Source: Desulfoplanes formicivorans
Lineage (GTDB): Bacteria > Desulfobacterota > Desulfovibrionia > Desulfovibrionales > Desulfomicrobiaceae
Direction: 5' to 3'
Length of the DNA: 64,000 nucleotides
NCBI RefSeq assembly: GCF_001748225.1
Contig: NZ_BDFE01000015.1
Location: forward strand, 487,437 to 551,436
Shown here: in pieces, positions 22,239-30,765 of the stretch
Layout of the letters: the number at the start of each line of letters is the position of its first letter
Position numbering within the stretch: position 1 is the first letter of the stretch
Made by a program: the position numbers and the translations under genes
Notes under the pieces: generated by a model
Database searches by the model: none
Told to the model about the DNA's origin: nothing
Seen by the model: only the letters and a program-made list of their open reading frames with translations

Positions 22239-23603
22239 ATGTTTGATGCTTCCATAGGTGCACTGATCCTTGCCGGGGGAAAGGGAACCCGGCTGTATTC
22301 GACGCGGCCCAAAGTTCTGCAGACCATTCTAGAAACGCCCCTTCTGGAATATGTTTATGCGCGTTTTGATCCTTTGTTCGGCAAGAGGGTCTGGACCATT
22401 GTAGGATTCGGGCATGAAGCCCTTGAAACGGCATTTCCCCATGCCAAGGAACGTTTCATCCTCCAGTCGCCCCAGCGGGGGACCGGCCATGCCCTGCAGG
22501 TTGCCTGGCCGACTATCCGCAACTCCGGTGTGTCCCATCTTGTGGTTGCCAATGGGGATACCCCTTTTGTGTCCGAGCAGGCCCTTGAGGACCTCGTGAA
22601 CCTGGGCCTGGAAGAGAACGCGGACATTGCCTTTTTGAGCATTGTCATGGACGATCCCGGGAGTTACGGTCGGGTGGTGCGTAAATCAAACGGAAGTGTG
22701 AGCGCCATTGTGGAGGCCCGGGATTTTGAACGCATGGATCCGGGAGATGAAATCCATGAAGTGAATTCAGGTATTTATCTGTTACGTGTGGACGCGGTGA
22801 ACAAGCTGTTGCCCTTGTTGACCGATGATAATGCGCAACAGGAACTGTATATCACCCAGCTGGTGGATCTTGCCTGCAGTACGGGCATGCGGGTGGTTGC
22901 CATTGAACAGGGAGATGGTCCCGAGCTGTTCGGCATCAATACTCCCCAGGAGCTGGTGGATGCGGAAAACCGCTTGTGTCCGCATATTGTGCAGGACTGG
23001 ATCGACCAGGGCGTTATCATCCGCAACAGGGAGGTGGTCCGTATCGGCCCCAAGGTGGAGCTGGCCCCGGGGGTGGACATTACCGGACCTTGCGAAATCT
23101 ATGGGCATTCGGTTCTTGGCCCCGGAACACGGGTCCATTCCCATTGCAGGATTGAAAATAGCCAACTAAATGGTTGCCAAGTGCATTCTTTTTCACATAT
23201 ACACAATGCACAGGTTGGAAAAGACTGCTCGGTTGGCCCGTATGCGCGGCTGAGGCCTGGTACCGTTCTTGACCGGGATGTCCGCGTCGGCAACTTTGTC
23301 GAGATCAAAAAGGGCGTCATGGGTGAAGGCAGCAAGGCCAGTCATCTGACCTATATTGGAGACGCGGTCATCGGGAAAGGGGTCAATATCGGTGCAGGGA
23401 CCATTACCTGCAATTACGATGGCACCAACAAGCATATGACCCATATCGGTGACGGCTCCTTTATTGGCAGCAATACCGCCATGGTGGCACCCGTGCGCAT
23501 TGGGCGTGACGTTCTTGTGGGGGCGGGCACCGTGGTAACCAAAGATGTTCCTGATGAATCACTATGCATAGCCCGGGCGAAACAAAAAAATCTGAAAAGA
23601 TGA
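22239..23603 (+). CDS. glmU: Bifunctional GlmU (GlcNAc-1-P uridyltransferase / GlcN-1-P acetyltransferase)
   Basis: Makes UDP-GlcNAc for peptidoglycan and lipopolysaccharide. The ATG at 22239 places the nucleotide-binding motif LILAGGKGTRLYS at residues 8-20, and the ~454 residues match the family; longer open frame upstream is rejected because it runs into the atp terminator. The C-terminal half is a left-handed beta helix of hexapeptide repeats (VGPYARLRPGTVLDRDVRVG, KASHLTYIGDAVIGKGVNIG). The loop has GG where many GlmU enzymes have AG. Its stop overlaps a possible upstream start of the zapB-like gene. Confidence 0.95.
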   Translation: MFDASIGALILAGGKGTRLYSTRPKVLQTILETPLLEYVYARFDPLFGKRVWTIVGFGHEALETAFPHAKERFILQSPQRGTGHALQVAWPTIRNSGVSHLVVANGDTPFVSEQALEDLVNLGLEENADIAFLSIVMDDPGSYGRVVRKSNGSVSAIVEARDFERMDPGDEIHEVNSGIYLLRVDAVNKLLPLLTDDNAQQELYITQLVDLACSTGMRVVAIEQGDGPELFGINTPQELVDAENRLCPHIVQDWIDQGVIIRNREVVRIGPKVELAPGVDITGPCEIYGHSVLGPGTRVHSHCRIENSQLNGCQVHSFSHIHNAQVGKDCSVGPYARLRPGTVLDRDVRVGNFVEIKKGVMGEGSKASHLTYIGDAVIGKGVNIGAGTITCNYDGTNKHMTHIGDGSFIGSNTAMVAPVRIGRDVLVGAGTVVTKDVPDESLCIARAKQKNLKR

Positions 23604-23647
23604 GATGGCTTGATTTTGCCCGAGCCGCTACAAAACATACCAAACAC

Positions 23648-23827
23648 ATGGAAGTACTGACTCAGCTTACCAATAAGATCGAAACATTGATCGAAAAAAA
23701 GGAAACCCTTGAGGCTGAGAACATGCTCCTCAGGGATCAACTCGACAAGGAACGGCAGGTCAAGGAAGCCGTGCTTGATAAAATTGAACACCTTCTGGGC
23801 AGGATTCAGGAGGTCAACCTCGACTAG
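23648..23827 (+). CDS. ZapB-like small coiled-coil protein
   Basis: About 59 residues, almost entirely one coiled coil (EVLTQLTNKIETLIEKKETLEAE, then LRDQLDKERQVKEAVLDKIEHLL). Size, heptad pattern and position two bases before zapA point to a ZapB-type cell-division factor. Two starts compete: ATG at 23648, where the coiled coil begins, and ATG at 23600, which overlaps the glmU stop and would add 16 residues. Neither has a good ribosome site; the shorter one is shown. Confidence 0.72.
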   Translation: MEVLTQLTNKIETLIEKKETLEAENMLLRDQLDKERQVKEAVLDKIEHLLGRIQEVNLD

Positions 23828-23829
23828 GA

Positions 23830-24105
23830 ATGGCTGGGTATAGGATTAGCCTGCTTGGGCTGGATACTTCCTTCAAGACGGACGCAAGTCCCGAGAGGGT
23901 AGACAAGGCCCGATTGCTTCTGGAGGAGAGATTTCAGCCCCTGTTGGAAATGGGACGGAATCTGAGCAAGGAAAAATTGCTGGTTGTCTTGGCGCTGAGC
24001 CTTGCTGATGACTTTCTGCAATGTACTGATCGGCTGCAGGAACTTGAGCAAAAGCTCGAGCAGCTGTTACATAAGATAGATAGTATCAATCAGAAAGATT
24101 TGTAG
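23830..24105 (+). CDS. zapA: Cell division protein ZapA
   Basis: A 91-residue ZapA-family protein: an N-terminal beta/alpha domain (YRISLLGLDTSFKTDASPER) and a C-terminal coiled coil (DRLQELEQKLEQLLHKID). ZapA crosslinks FtsZ filaments at midcell. It starts 2 bp after the zapB-like stop, so the pair forms a small division operon behind glmU. The structured RNA after it fits the known zapA-ssrS neighbourhood. Confidence 0.9.
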   Translation: MAGYRISLLGLDTSFKTDASPERVDKARLLLEERFQPLLEMGRNLSKEKLLVVLALSLADDFLQCTDRLQELEQKLEQLLHKIDSINQKDL

Positions 24106-24150
24106 ATGTGAAATTTTCCTGGGAAGTGCGTGATCATGACTGTTATTTTT

Positions 24151-24316
24151 GAGCCAATAACGTTGTCTAGGGAGCCAAATCCGATTTCTGTGTGCAGGCC
24201 CGCCACATTGGTGGGAAGCCTGATGGATCGGGGAGGTGCCCACCTCTGCATAAGAGGTTCAAATTGACACATGACACGGCTTCCCGGGTAATCTAACCCT
24301 ACCTGAACAATGGCTC
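24151..24316 (+). ncRNA. ssrS: Putative 6S RNA
   Basis: The 455-bp gap between zapA and rny has no credible gene but is rich in pairing. A closing helix joins GAGCCA (24151) to TGGCTC (24311), continued by TTGT/ACAA and TAGGG/CCCTA. Inside is a perfect 8-bp helix, GGGAAGCC (24213-24220) with GGCTTCCC (24278-24285), and between the two helices are large open strands. This long, single-stem layout with a central bubble is that of 6S RNA, and ssrS follows zapA in many proteobacteria. A -10-like TGTTAT (24141) fits a 5' end near 24151. Exact ends are uncertain, and a long rny leader is the alternative. Confidence 0.52.
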
Positions 24317-24560
24317 CCTGCCGGGGGGCGATTGTTTCCCTCTCCTTGCCAAGGCTTTCCGCCACCTTCTCCATTCCCAGTGAGCTGCCCACGCGGGTTT
24401 GTTCGTTCATGCTTTGAGGTCGCTTGCATGCCCGAGACGGGCTTCTGCGTCATCATGTCCAACACACAAGCCTCAAGGAGTCTCTTGAGGCATCATTATA
24501 AATCTTTCCGCGACATCAATTGGTTAGGAGGTGCTCAGCGGGAGGTCATGGAGGGCTGTC
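24317..24560 (+). other. rny leader region with one hairpin
   Basis: Non-coding stretch before rny. The only clear structure is an 8-bp hairpin, GCCTCAAG (24470-24477) with CTTGAGGC (24484-24491), loop GAGTCT. It is followed by AT-rich sequence containing TATAAA (24497-24502) but no T run and no matching -35 box. I see no gene here. Confidence 0.4.
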
Positions 24561-26120
24561 ATGCTCAGTTCGATTATCATCACCGCGTTTATCTGTATTG
24601 GGATCGGTGCGGGTATTGGTTTTGTTGTCCAGCGCCAATTATATATAAAACAGGAAAACGATGCCAGGGATCTGGCCGAGCGAATCCTTGATGAGGCGCG
24701 CAAGGAAGCTGTAGCGCACAAGAAGGAGGTCCTTCTCCAGGGGCAGGATGAAATTTTCCGTCAGAAAAAGGAGATGGAAGAGGACATCAAGGCCAGGGAA
24801 CGCGAGGTCAAGAAGCTCGAGGCCAGGATTCAGGAAAAGCAGGAACGTCTGGAAAGCAAGACGGAAGCCATGACCAGACGTGAAAGCGAGCTGGTCAGCA
24901 CGGAAAAGAAACTGGCCAAGCAGGAACAATCCCTCAGTGACAAGTCCAAGCACCTGGACCAACTCGTTCTTGAAGAGGAACGCAAGCTTGAGCAGATTTC
25001 CGGACTGACAGCCGAAGAGGCCAGACAGCGCATCATGAAGGAAATCGAAAGCAAAACGCGGCATGAAGCGGCCAAGATGATTCGGGTTATTGAGATCGAA
25101 GCCCAGGAAAAGGCAACGCGCAAGGCCAGGGAAATTTTGGCCACGGCCATTCAGCGGTATGCCGGGGACTATGTTTCCGAGCAGACCGTTTCCACGGTGG
25201 AGTTGCCCAGCGAAGACATGAAAGGGCGGATCATCGGGCGTGAAGGCCGGAACATCCGGGCCATTGAAGCGGCCACAGGTGTTGATCTGATCATTGACGA
25301 CACGCCCGAGACCGTTGTTCTTTCAGCATACAGCCCTCTGAGGCGGCAGATTGCCAAGCAGGCCCTGGAACGTCTCATCAGTGACGGCCGCATTCATCCG
25401 GCCAGAATCGAGGATGTGGTCAACAAGGTCGAGCAGGAAATGGACGTCAAGCTTCGGGAAATCGGCGAGCAGGCCACCTTTGACGTGGGGGTGCACGGCA
25501 TCCATCCGGAAATTGTTCGTCTACTGGGTCAGCTCTATTACCGGACAAGTTATTCCCAGAACGTGTTGCACCATTCCCTGGAAGTGGCCTTTTTGTGCGG
25601 GGTCATGGCCGCTGAACTGGGCATGGATGTCAAAAAGGCCAAGCGGGCCGGTTTGCTCCATGACCTGGGCAAGGCCGTTGACCATGAGGTGGAGGGGCCG
25701 CATGCCCAGATCGGTGCCGATCTGGCCAAGAAATATGGCGAGTCCAAGGAAATCATCCACGCCATTGCAGCCCATCACGAAGATGTGCCGCCCCAGACGG
25801 TGCTGGCCGTGCTTGTTCAGGCAGCCGACTCCCTGTCGGGTGCACGTCCTGGTGCCCGCAAGGAATTGCTGGAAAACTATGTCAAACGCCTCGAAGAGCT
25901 CGAAGGCATTGCCACCAGTTTTGACGGGGTGAATCGGGCCTATGCCATCCAGGCGGGCCGCGAGCTTCGGGTCATGGTTGACTGTGAACAGGTCAATGAC
26001 GACAGAATCTATCTGCTCTGCAAGGACGTGGCCAAGAAAATTGAAGAAAAGATGACCTATCCCGGACAGATCAAGGTGACGGTCATCCGGGAAAAGCGGG
26101 CCGTGGGGTATGCCAAATAG
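24561..26120 (+). CDS. rny: Ribonuclease Y
   Basis: Membrane-bound endoribonuclease that starts mRNA decay. ATG at 24561 follows GAGGG and gives 519 residues, the family length; a GTG at 24531 is rejected. Order: N-terminal membrane helix ([21 protein letters not shown]), long coiled coil (~25-170), KH RNA-binding domain ([19 protein letters not shown], ~215-235) and HD phosphohydrolase domain with the metal ligands in LHHSLEVAF and [12 protein letters not shown]. Confidence 0.97.
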   Translation: MLSSIIITAFICIGIGAGIGFVVQRQLYIKQENDARDLAERILDEARKEAVAHKKEVLLQGQDEIFRQKKEMEEDIKAREREVKKLEARIQEKQERLESKTEAMTRRESELVSTEKKLAKQEQSLSDKSKHLDQLVLEEERKLEQISGLTAEEARQRIMKEIESKTRHEAAKMIRVIEIEAQEKATRKAREILATAIQRYAGDYVSEQTVSTVELPSEDMKGRIIGREGRNIRAIEAATGVDLIIDDTPETVVLSAYSPLRRQIAKQALERLISDGRIHPARIEDVVNKVEQEMDVKLREIGEQATFDVGVHGIHPEIVRLLGQLYYRTSYSQNVLHHSLEVAFLCGVMAAELGMDVKKAKRAGLLHDLGKAVDHEVEGPHAQIGADLAKKYGESKEIIHAIAAHHEDVPPQTVLAVLVQAADSLSGARPGARKELLENYVKRLEELEGIATSFDGVNRAYAIQAGRELRVMVDCEQVNDDRIYLLCKDVAKKIEEKMTYPGQIKVTVIREKRAVGYAK

Positions 26121-26151
26121 GCGGCTGGCCGAGTCGATACTTTTCTGTTGG

Positions 26152-26174
26152 ACCATCCCGGTAGCGGGGATGGT
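26152..26174. other. Hairpin between rny and the ubiA homologue
   Basis: ACCATCCCG (26152-26160) pairs with CGGGGATGGT (26165-26174) with one bulged G and a GTAG loop; short flanking GTTG and CAAC could extend it. No T run follows, so it is not a classical terminator. It could stabilise the rny 3' end. Confidence 0.35.
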
Positions 26175-26206
26175 GGAGACAACCCAGTATGTGAGGCAAA
26201 TGCACC

Positions 26207-27121
26207 ATGCGTTTTGATCCCAAAAAAAGGCTGTTGCCAGGCTTGCACACATTGATCGTCCTTTCCCGGATGATCAAGATAGAACACTCCATCTTTGCTC
26301 TCCCCTTTGCCTATGTCGGCGTGTTCTGGGCGGCCGGAGGATGGCCCGGGACCAGGGTTTTCGTTTTGTTGACCCTGGCCATGGTCCTGATCCGTTCCTT
26401 TGCCATGGGCTTCAACCGGCTGGCTGACGCGGCCATTGACGCGGCCAACCCCCGGACCCGGAATCGGCCCCTGGTGACGGGGGAACTCACCCCTTTGCAA
26501 ACCAAGATGTTTTTGCTGGTTTGTGCCCTGGGGTTCTGGGCCGCGTGCTGGGGTCTCAATGAGCTGTGCTTTGTGCTTGCCCCCTTTGCCCTCATCTGGT
26601 CGGCCTGCTACAGCTTTGCCAAACGATTTACTCCGCTGTGTCACTATGCCCTTGGTTCGGTCCACTTTCTGGCTCCCATAGCCGGCTGGATCGCTTTTGA
26701 ACCTGTTATTGCCCCGGTTCCCGTGGTTCTTGGGCTGGGAGTCCTTTTCTGGGTGGCCGGATTTGATATCCTGTATGCCTGCCAGGATGCTGATTTTGAC
26801 AGGGAACACGGTCTTTTTTCCGCACCTGCCCGTTGGGGAATTCCGGCTTCACTGACCCTGTCGACCTTCTCCCATGTGAACACCGTGATCTTTTTCGGTC
26901 TGGCGGGGTGGCTCCAGGGGGCAGGGTGGTTGTATCATGTTGCCTGGGGACTTGTTTCCATCCTTCTTCTGTTTGAGCATACCCTGATCTCGGAAACCGA
27001 CATGCGCCGGGTGAACCTGGCCTTTTTCACCCTCAACGGCGTGGTGGCCATCATTTTTCTTCTCGGTGCGCTGGCTGACCTGTTTATTGCTCCGGTCAGT
27101 CCCTTGTCCTTTATTTTCTGA
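26207..27121 (+). CDS. UbiA-family prenyltransferase (probable menaquinone route, MqnP-like)
   Basis: A 304-residue membrane protein with about eight helices. Both Asp-rich motifs are present: NRLADAAIDAANPRTRNRPL (~72-91) and the second, DILYACQDADFDREHGL, which bind the metal-diphosphate of the polyprenyl donor. These attach a prenyl tail to an aromatic acid. Because MqnE is encoded at 49544 and a UbiD-type decarboxylase at 45142, the likely substrate is the futalosine-pathway naphthoate (MqnP) rather than 4-hydroxybenzoate; that choice is inference. GAGG site upstream of the ATG. Confidence 0.85.
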   Translation: MRFDPKKRLLPGLHTLIVLSRMIKIEHSIFALPFAYVGVFWAAGGWPGTRVFVLLTLAMVLIRSFAMGFNRLADAAIDAANPRTRNRPLVTGELTPLQTKMFLLVCALGFWAACWGLNELCFVLAPFALIWSACYSFAKRFTPLCHYALGSVHFLAPIAGWIAFEPVIAPVPVVLGLGVLFWVAGFDILYACQDADFDREHGLFSAPARWGIPASLTLSTFSHVNTVIFFGLAGWLQGAGWLYHVAWGLVSILLLFEHTLISETDMRRVNLAFFTLNGVVAIIFLLGALADLFIAPVSPLSFIF

Positions 27122-27147
27122 ACCATTCACCCTTTTATCTCTCTGCC

Positions 27148-28605
27148 ATGAATCAGACAAACGAATTTCCCTCCTACCGGGGGACCATGCGCTACAAGTG
27201 TCTGTCCTGCGGCGCCACGTACCCCATTGATGCCCTGTATTACACCTGCCCTGACTGTGGCGGGGTTTTTCTGCTGGAAGACACCTCGTTTTCCAGCCTG
27301 GCCGAAAAGCATGACGGGCCGGGATGGCGGAAAATTTTTGATGCACGGGCCGCGACCAAAAATACCGCCTTGCGCGGCATTTTTCGATTTTACGAACTCA
27401 TGGCTCCGGTTCTCGAGGCTGAGGACATCATTTACCTGGGAGAGGGCAATACGCCCATTGTGAGAGCTTCCCGGGAGCTTGAGGCCTATGCTGGTCAGCC
27501 CCTAGCGTACAAAAACGACGGACAAAATCCCAGCGGATCTTTCAAGGATAGGGGCATGGCCTGCGCCTTCAGCTATCTTCGTCACCTTGTGCGCAAACAT
27601 GGCTGGAAAGATGTCATCACCATCTGTGCTTCCACCGGGGATACCTCGGCAGCGGCAGCCTTGTATGCCTCGCACGTGGGCGATCCCCTGAAATCGGTGG
27701 TCCTGCTGCCCAAGGGCAAGGTGACGCCGCAGCAGTTGGCGCAACCTCTGGGGAGCGGCGCCCTGGTGCTGGAAGTTCCCGGCGTGTTTGACGACTGCAT
27801 GAAGGTTGTCGAGTATCTGGCCGATCATTACCGGGTTGCACTGCTCAACTCCAAAAACGGCTGGCGCATTCTCGGTCAGGAGAGCTATGCCTTTGAGGTG
27901 GCCCAGTGGTATGATTGGAACATGGGTGACAAGGCCGTATTCGTGCCCATTGGCAATGCCGGCAATGTCACGGCGGTCATGTCCGGCTTCTTGAAATTGC
28001 ATCGTCTCGGAATCATTGAAGACCTTCCCAAAATCATCGGGGTCCAGTCCTCCCACGCCGATCCTGTTTTCAAGTACTATGACCAGCCTGCCGAGGCGAG
28101 AATCTATGCCCCGGTCAAGGTGCGGCCGAGCGTGGCCCAGGCAGCCATGATCGGCAATCCGGTTTCCTTCCCCCGGGTCAGATTTCTCGTGGACCAGTAT
28201 GAACAGCTGGGAGGCGTTTTCCATGTTGTTCAGGTACGGGAACAGGAGATCATGGAAGGCATGCTTCGGGTCAACCGGCATGGTCACATTGCCTGTACCC
28301 AGGGCGGGGAATGCTTTGCCGGGTTGCTCAAGGCCAGGGAAAAGGGGTTTCTCGACCCCCATGATCTGGCCATTCTCGATGCAACGGCCCATGCCCTCAA
28401 GTTCATCGGGTTTCAAGACATGTATTTTTCCAACTCCTTTGCCCGTGAGTATGAAATCACGCCGGGCAGGGAACTGCACAACGCCCCCCAGGAACTCATT
28501 GCTGCGAGCCGCAAGGAGGACCTGGACGAGCAGGCCTTTACGCGGGAGGCTGCTGAACGGGTTGTCGCCCGGCTGGGCCTTGCCGACAAGCACGATCATT
28601 ATTGA
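27148..28605 (+). CDS. thrC: Threonine synthase
   Basis: PLP enzyme that turns O-phosphohomoserine into threonine. The 485 residues begin with a zinc-ribbon-like Cys4 element (C18, C21, C34, C37) seen in one branch of threonine synthases. Then comes the PLP fold with NPSGSFKDRGM (catalytic Lys ~133) and the phosphate-binding glycine run PIGNAGNVTAV. It starts 26 bp after the ubiA-like gene and ends before a bidirectional terminator. Confidence 0.94.
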   Translation: MNQTNEFPSYRGTMRYKCLSCGATYPIDALYYTCPDCGGVFLLEDTSFSSLAEKHDGPGWRKIFDARAATKNTALRGIFRFYELMAPVLEAEDIIYLGEGNTPIVRASRELEAYAGQPLAYKNDGQNPSGSFKDRGMACAFSYLRHLVRKHGWKDVITICASTGDTSAAAALYASHVGDPLKSVVLLPKGKVTPQQLAQPLGSGALVLEVPGVFDDCMKVVEYLADHYRVALLNSKNGWRILGQESYAFEVAQWYDWNMGDKAVFVPIGNAGNVTAVMSGFLKLHRLGIIEDLPKIIGVQSSHADPVFKYYDQPAEARIYAPVKVRPSVAQAAMIGNPVSFPRVRFLVDQYEQLGGVFHVVQVREQEIMEGMLRVNRHGHIACTQGGECFAGLLKAREKGFLDPHDLAILDATAHALKFIGFQDMYFSNSFAREYEITPGRELHNAPQELIAASRKEDLDEQAFTREAAERVVARLGLADKHDHY

Positions 28606-28630
28606 GTTCCCTTTCCACACAACGTGTATC

Positions 28631-28671
28631 AAAAAAAGCGCTGTCTTCTTCATGAAAACAGCGCTTTTTTT
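28631..28671. terminator. Bidirectional terminator between thrC and mlaA
   Basis: A perfect 14-bp stem, seven A plus GCGCTGT (28631-28644) with ACAGCGC plus seven T (28658-28671), and a 13-base loop. The A and T runs lie on opposite sides, so it can stop transcription from thrC (+) and from the mla operon (-). Confidence 0.93.
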
Positions 28672-28697
28672 GATGGTTTTGGGGAAAGTCGAGATGG

Positions 28698-29642
28698 TCA
28701 TTCCCTGACCAGATGGCGGCGGTATTGGAGATAAAAGTCCTTGAGGGCCTCGTAAGGGTCAAAGGCCGCCTCCTTGAGGTCTTCGTACTCCCCAAGGTGC
28801 AGGGATGTGTAGTTGAGGGTATCTGCGCCCTTGATGGCCCAGCGGATTTCCCATTCATCAATATAATTGATGGGATCAAGAAAATATTCTCCGATTTTTC
28901 CGGTGGTATCACGCAGGGTTGAAGGGCCGAACACCGGCCAGACAATGTAGAATCCGTCACCAATGCCGTAGTGGGCCAGGGTCTGGCCCATGTCTTCGGG
29001 AGAAATATCCTGAAGGGGTTCGATATGGTCGGAAACCTTGACCAGTCCACCGATGCCAAAGGTGGTGTTCATGGCAAAGGCGCCCACCTCTCTGGCGGCC
29101 TTGTCCAGTTTGAGCTGGAGAACACTGCTGACAAAGCGGATGGGAAAGGCCAGATTGTGGAAGACATTGTAGATTCCGGTACGCATCTGCTGGGGAAAAA
29201 CAGCCGCGTACACATTTGCAGTGGGTTTGAGAATCCAGAAGTAGAGCTTGTCGTTGACAACAAACATGGCCCGGTTGAAGGGCTCCAGGGGATCTGCAAT
29301 CGTGGATGCGGGATCTTCCGCCTCCATCAATGCCTCATCGTCCAGTTCATCGTAGTCCGTCTCCCAGTCGTCTTCCAGCTCATCGTCCCAGACATCCGTG
29401 TCTGTTGCAGAAGCCTGCAGGCCTGCATCCGTGGCGGTTCGGGCTTCCGGTGAAGGGGGCGTGTCTGCTTGAGATACAGCCGTTTGGGACGACAGGGGAA
29501 CGGGCTCGGCAACAACAGACGCTGACTTGGATCCGCAGGCCGTACACAGCGCCAGGCATATCAGCAGTGCCAGGTACCTCCCGAAACGGGTACAACGATG
29601 ACACCAAGAAGGCGTGGCCATGAAAAACACCTGGGAGATCAT
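28698..29642 (-). CDS. mlaA: MlaA-family outer-membrane lipoprotein
   Basis: Outer-membrane component that removes phospholipids from the outer leaflet and passes them to MlaC. The 314 residues have a signal sequence ending in a lipobox-like CTAC, a very acidic low-complexity stretch (~75-105, DELEDDWETDYDELDDE) and the MlaA domain (DPLEPFNRAMFVVND, then FAMNTTFGIGGLVKVSDHI). The acidic insert is not part of the usual domain. ATG overlaps the mlaC stop (ATGA); an ATG at 29621 is a possible shorter start. Last gene of mlaE-F-D-C-A. Confidence 0.93.
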   Translation of the reverse strand: MISQVFFMATPSWCHRCTRFGRYLALLICLALCTACGSKSASVVAEPVPLSSQTAVSQADTPPSPEARTATDAGLQASATDTDVWDDELEDDWETDYDELDDEALMEAEDPASTIADPLEPFNRAMFVVNDKLYFWILKPTANVYAAVFPQQMRTGIYNVFHNLAFPIRFVSSVLQLKLDKAAREVGAFAMNTTFGIGGLVKVSDHIEPLQDISPEDMGQTLAHYGIGDGFYIVWPVFGPSTLRDTTGKIGEYFLDPINYIDEWEIRWAIKGADTLNYTSLHLGEYEDLKEAAFDPYEALKDFYLQYRRHLVRE

Positions 29643-30241
29643 GACGGGTCCGCGGGTTGTTCGATTTTTTTTCTGACCTGTTCGAGCAGAACGTCTGGAG
29701 GATTTTTGGACAAAATGGAGCTGAACTGGGAACGATAGTTCTTGACCAGGCTGACGCCTTCCACAATGACGTCATACACTCGCCACTGGTCGTGTTTGAA
29801 ACGCAACATGTAGTCCAGGGGCACTTCCTTGTCGTTCCACAGGATATGGGTATTCACCCTGGCCTTGGTGGACGAGAGCATGATTTCCTTGTCAAAGACC
29901 ACTGGTTCGCCCTTATAGGCCCGGACTTTGTCCATGTAGATCTTTTGCAGCAGCTGGGCAAAGAGATCCCTGAACTGGTGACGCTGCTCACTGGAAAAGG
30001 ATTTCCAATACCGGCCGACAGCAAGACGGGTGACATCATTGAAGTCGAACAGCTGTTCACCCACCAGAACCAGCATCTCCTCCTGCTTTGTGAGGTTTGC
30101 TTCGTTTTTGTATTGTGGATCGGTCAGGATGAACAGGGCCTGCTCCACATGGGTCTTGACATGCTCCATGGGCCCGGTGGCAGCCCCAAGGGGCGTTGAA
30201 AGGGTCAAAAGGAACGCGAGAATGCAGAAGATTCGTGGCAT
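29639..30241 (-). CDS. mlaC: MlaC-family periplasmic phospholipid carrier
   Basis: Soluble periplasmic shuttle between MlaA and the MlaFED complex. The 200 residues start with a signal peptide (MPRIFCILAFLLTLSTPLGAA) and match the Ttg2D/MlaC family (LVGEQLFDFNDVTRLAVGRYW, LRFKHDQWRVYDVIVEGVS). ATG at 30241 is preferred over a TTG two codons earlier because GAGGA lies upstream. Coupled to mlaA by a 4-bp overlap. Confidence 0.93.
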   Translation of the reverse strand: MPRIFCILAFLLTLSTPLGAATGPMEHVKTHVEQALFILTDPQYKNEANLTKQEEMLVLVGEQLFDFNDVTRLAVGRYWKSFSSEQRHQFRDLFAQLLQKIYMDKVRAYKGEPVVFDKEIMLSSTKARVNTHILWNDKEVPLDYMLRFKHDQWRVYDVIVEGVSLVKNYRSQFSSILSKNPPDVLLEQVRKKIEQPADPS

Positions 30242-30291
30242 GAACAATATTCCTCGTTGTCAAAAGGTCCGCATGTCTGCGAACGGGTTGG

Positions 30292-30747
30292 TCATACCTT
30301 GCCGAAAATGTATTTGCTGATCAACTCTTCGAAATCGACCGTGGACTCGGTATCCACAATGACGCCGCCTTCGGGAATGGGTTCAAGACCCCCGCCCGGG
30401 GAGATCTTGATGTACTTGTCGCCGATGAGGCCGCTGGTTTTGACCGAGGCGATGGCGTCTTCGTCAATGGGCACGTCTTTCTGGATCTTCATGGACACCA
30501 TGGCCACCTGATTTTCCGGATCCAGGGTAATGGATTGCACCTGGCCGATGGGAACTCCGGCCATCTGGACAAAACCACCGGTCTTGAGGCCGGTGACATT
30601 GGTGAACCTTGCGGTGATTGTATAATAGTCGCCGCCCAAAAGCTCCATCTTGCCGAGCTTGACCGTAAGATAGGCAACACAAAGGCAGCCGATGATGAAA
30701 AAGATGCCGACAATGGATTCCTGTTTGAATCGTTTCATGGATGACAT
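30292..30747 (-). CDS. mlaD: MlaD-family MCE protein
   Basis: Inner-membrane-anchored lipid-binding ring of the Mla transporter. About 151 residues: one membrane helix (IVGIFFIIGCLCVAYLTVKLG, ~13-33) and one MCE domain (TGLKTGGFVQMAGVPIGQV, LIGDKYIKISPGG). ATG at 30747 follows GGGAG; two other in-frame ATGs are nearby. The C-terminus (VDFEELISKYIFGKV) is short, so there is no extra helical barrel domain. 18 bp after mlaF. Confidence 0.93.
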   Translation of the reverse strand: MSSMKRFKQESIVGIFFIIGCLCVAYLTVKLGKMELLGGDYYTITARFTNVTGLKTGGFVQMAGVPIGQVQSITLDPENQVAMVSMKIQKDVPIDEDAIASVKTSGLIGDKYIKISPGGGLEPIPEGGVIVDTESTVDFEELISKYIFGKV

Positions 30748-30765
30748 GACGCGATCTCCCAACCG

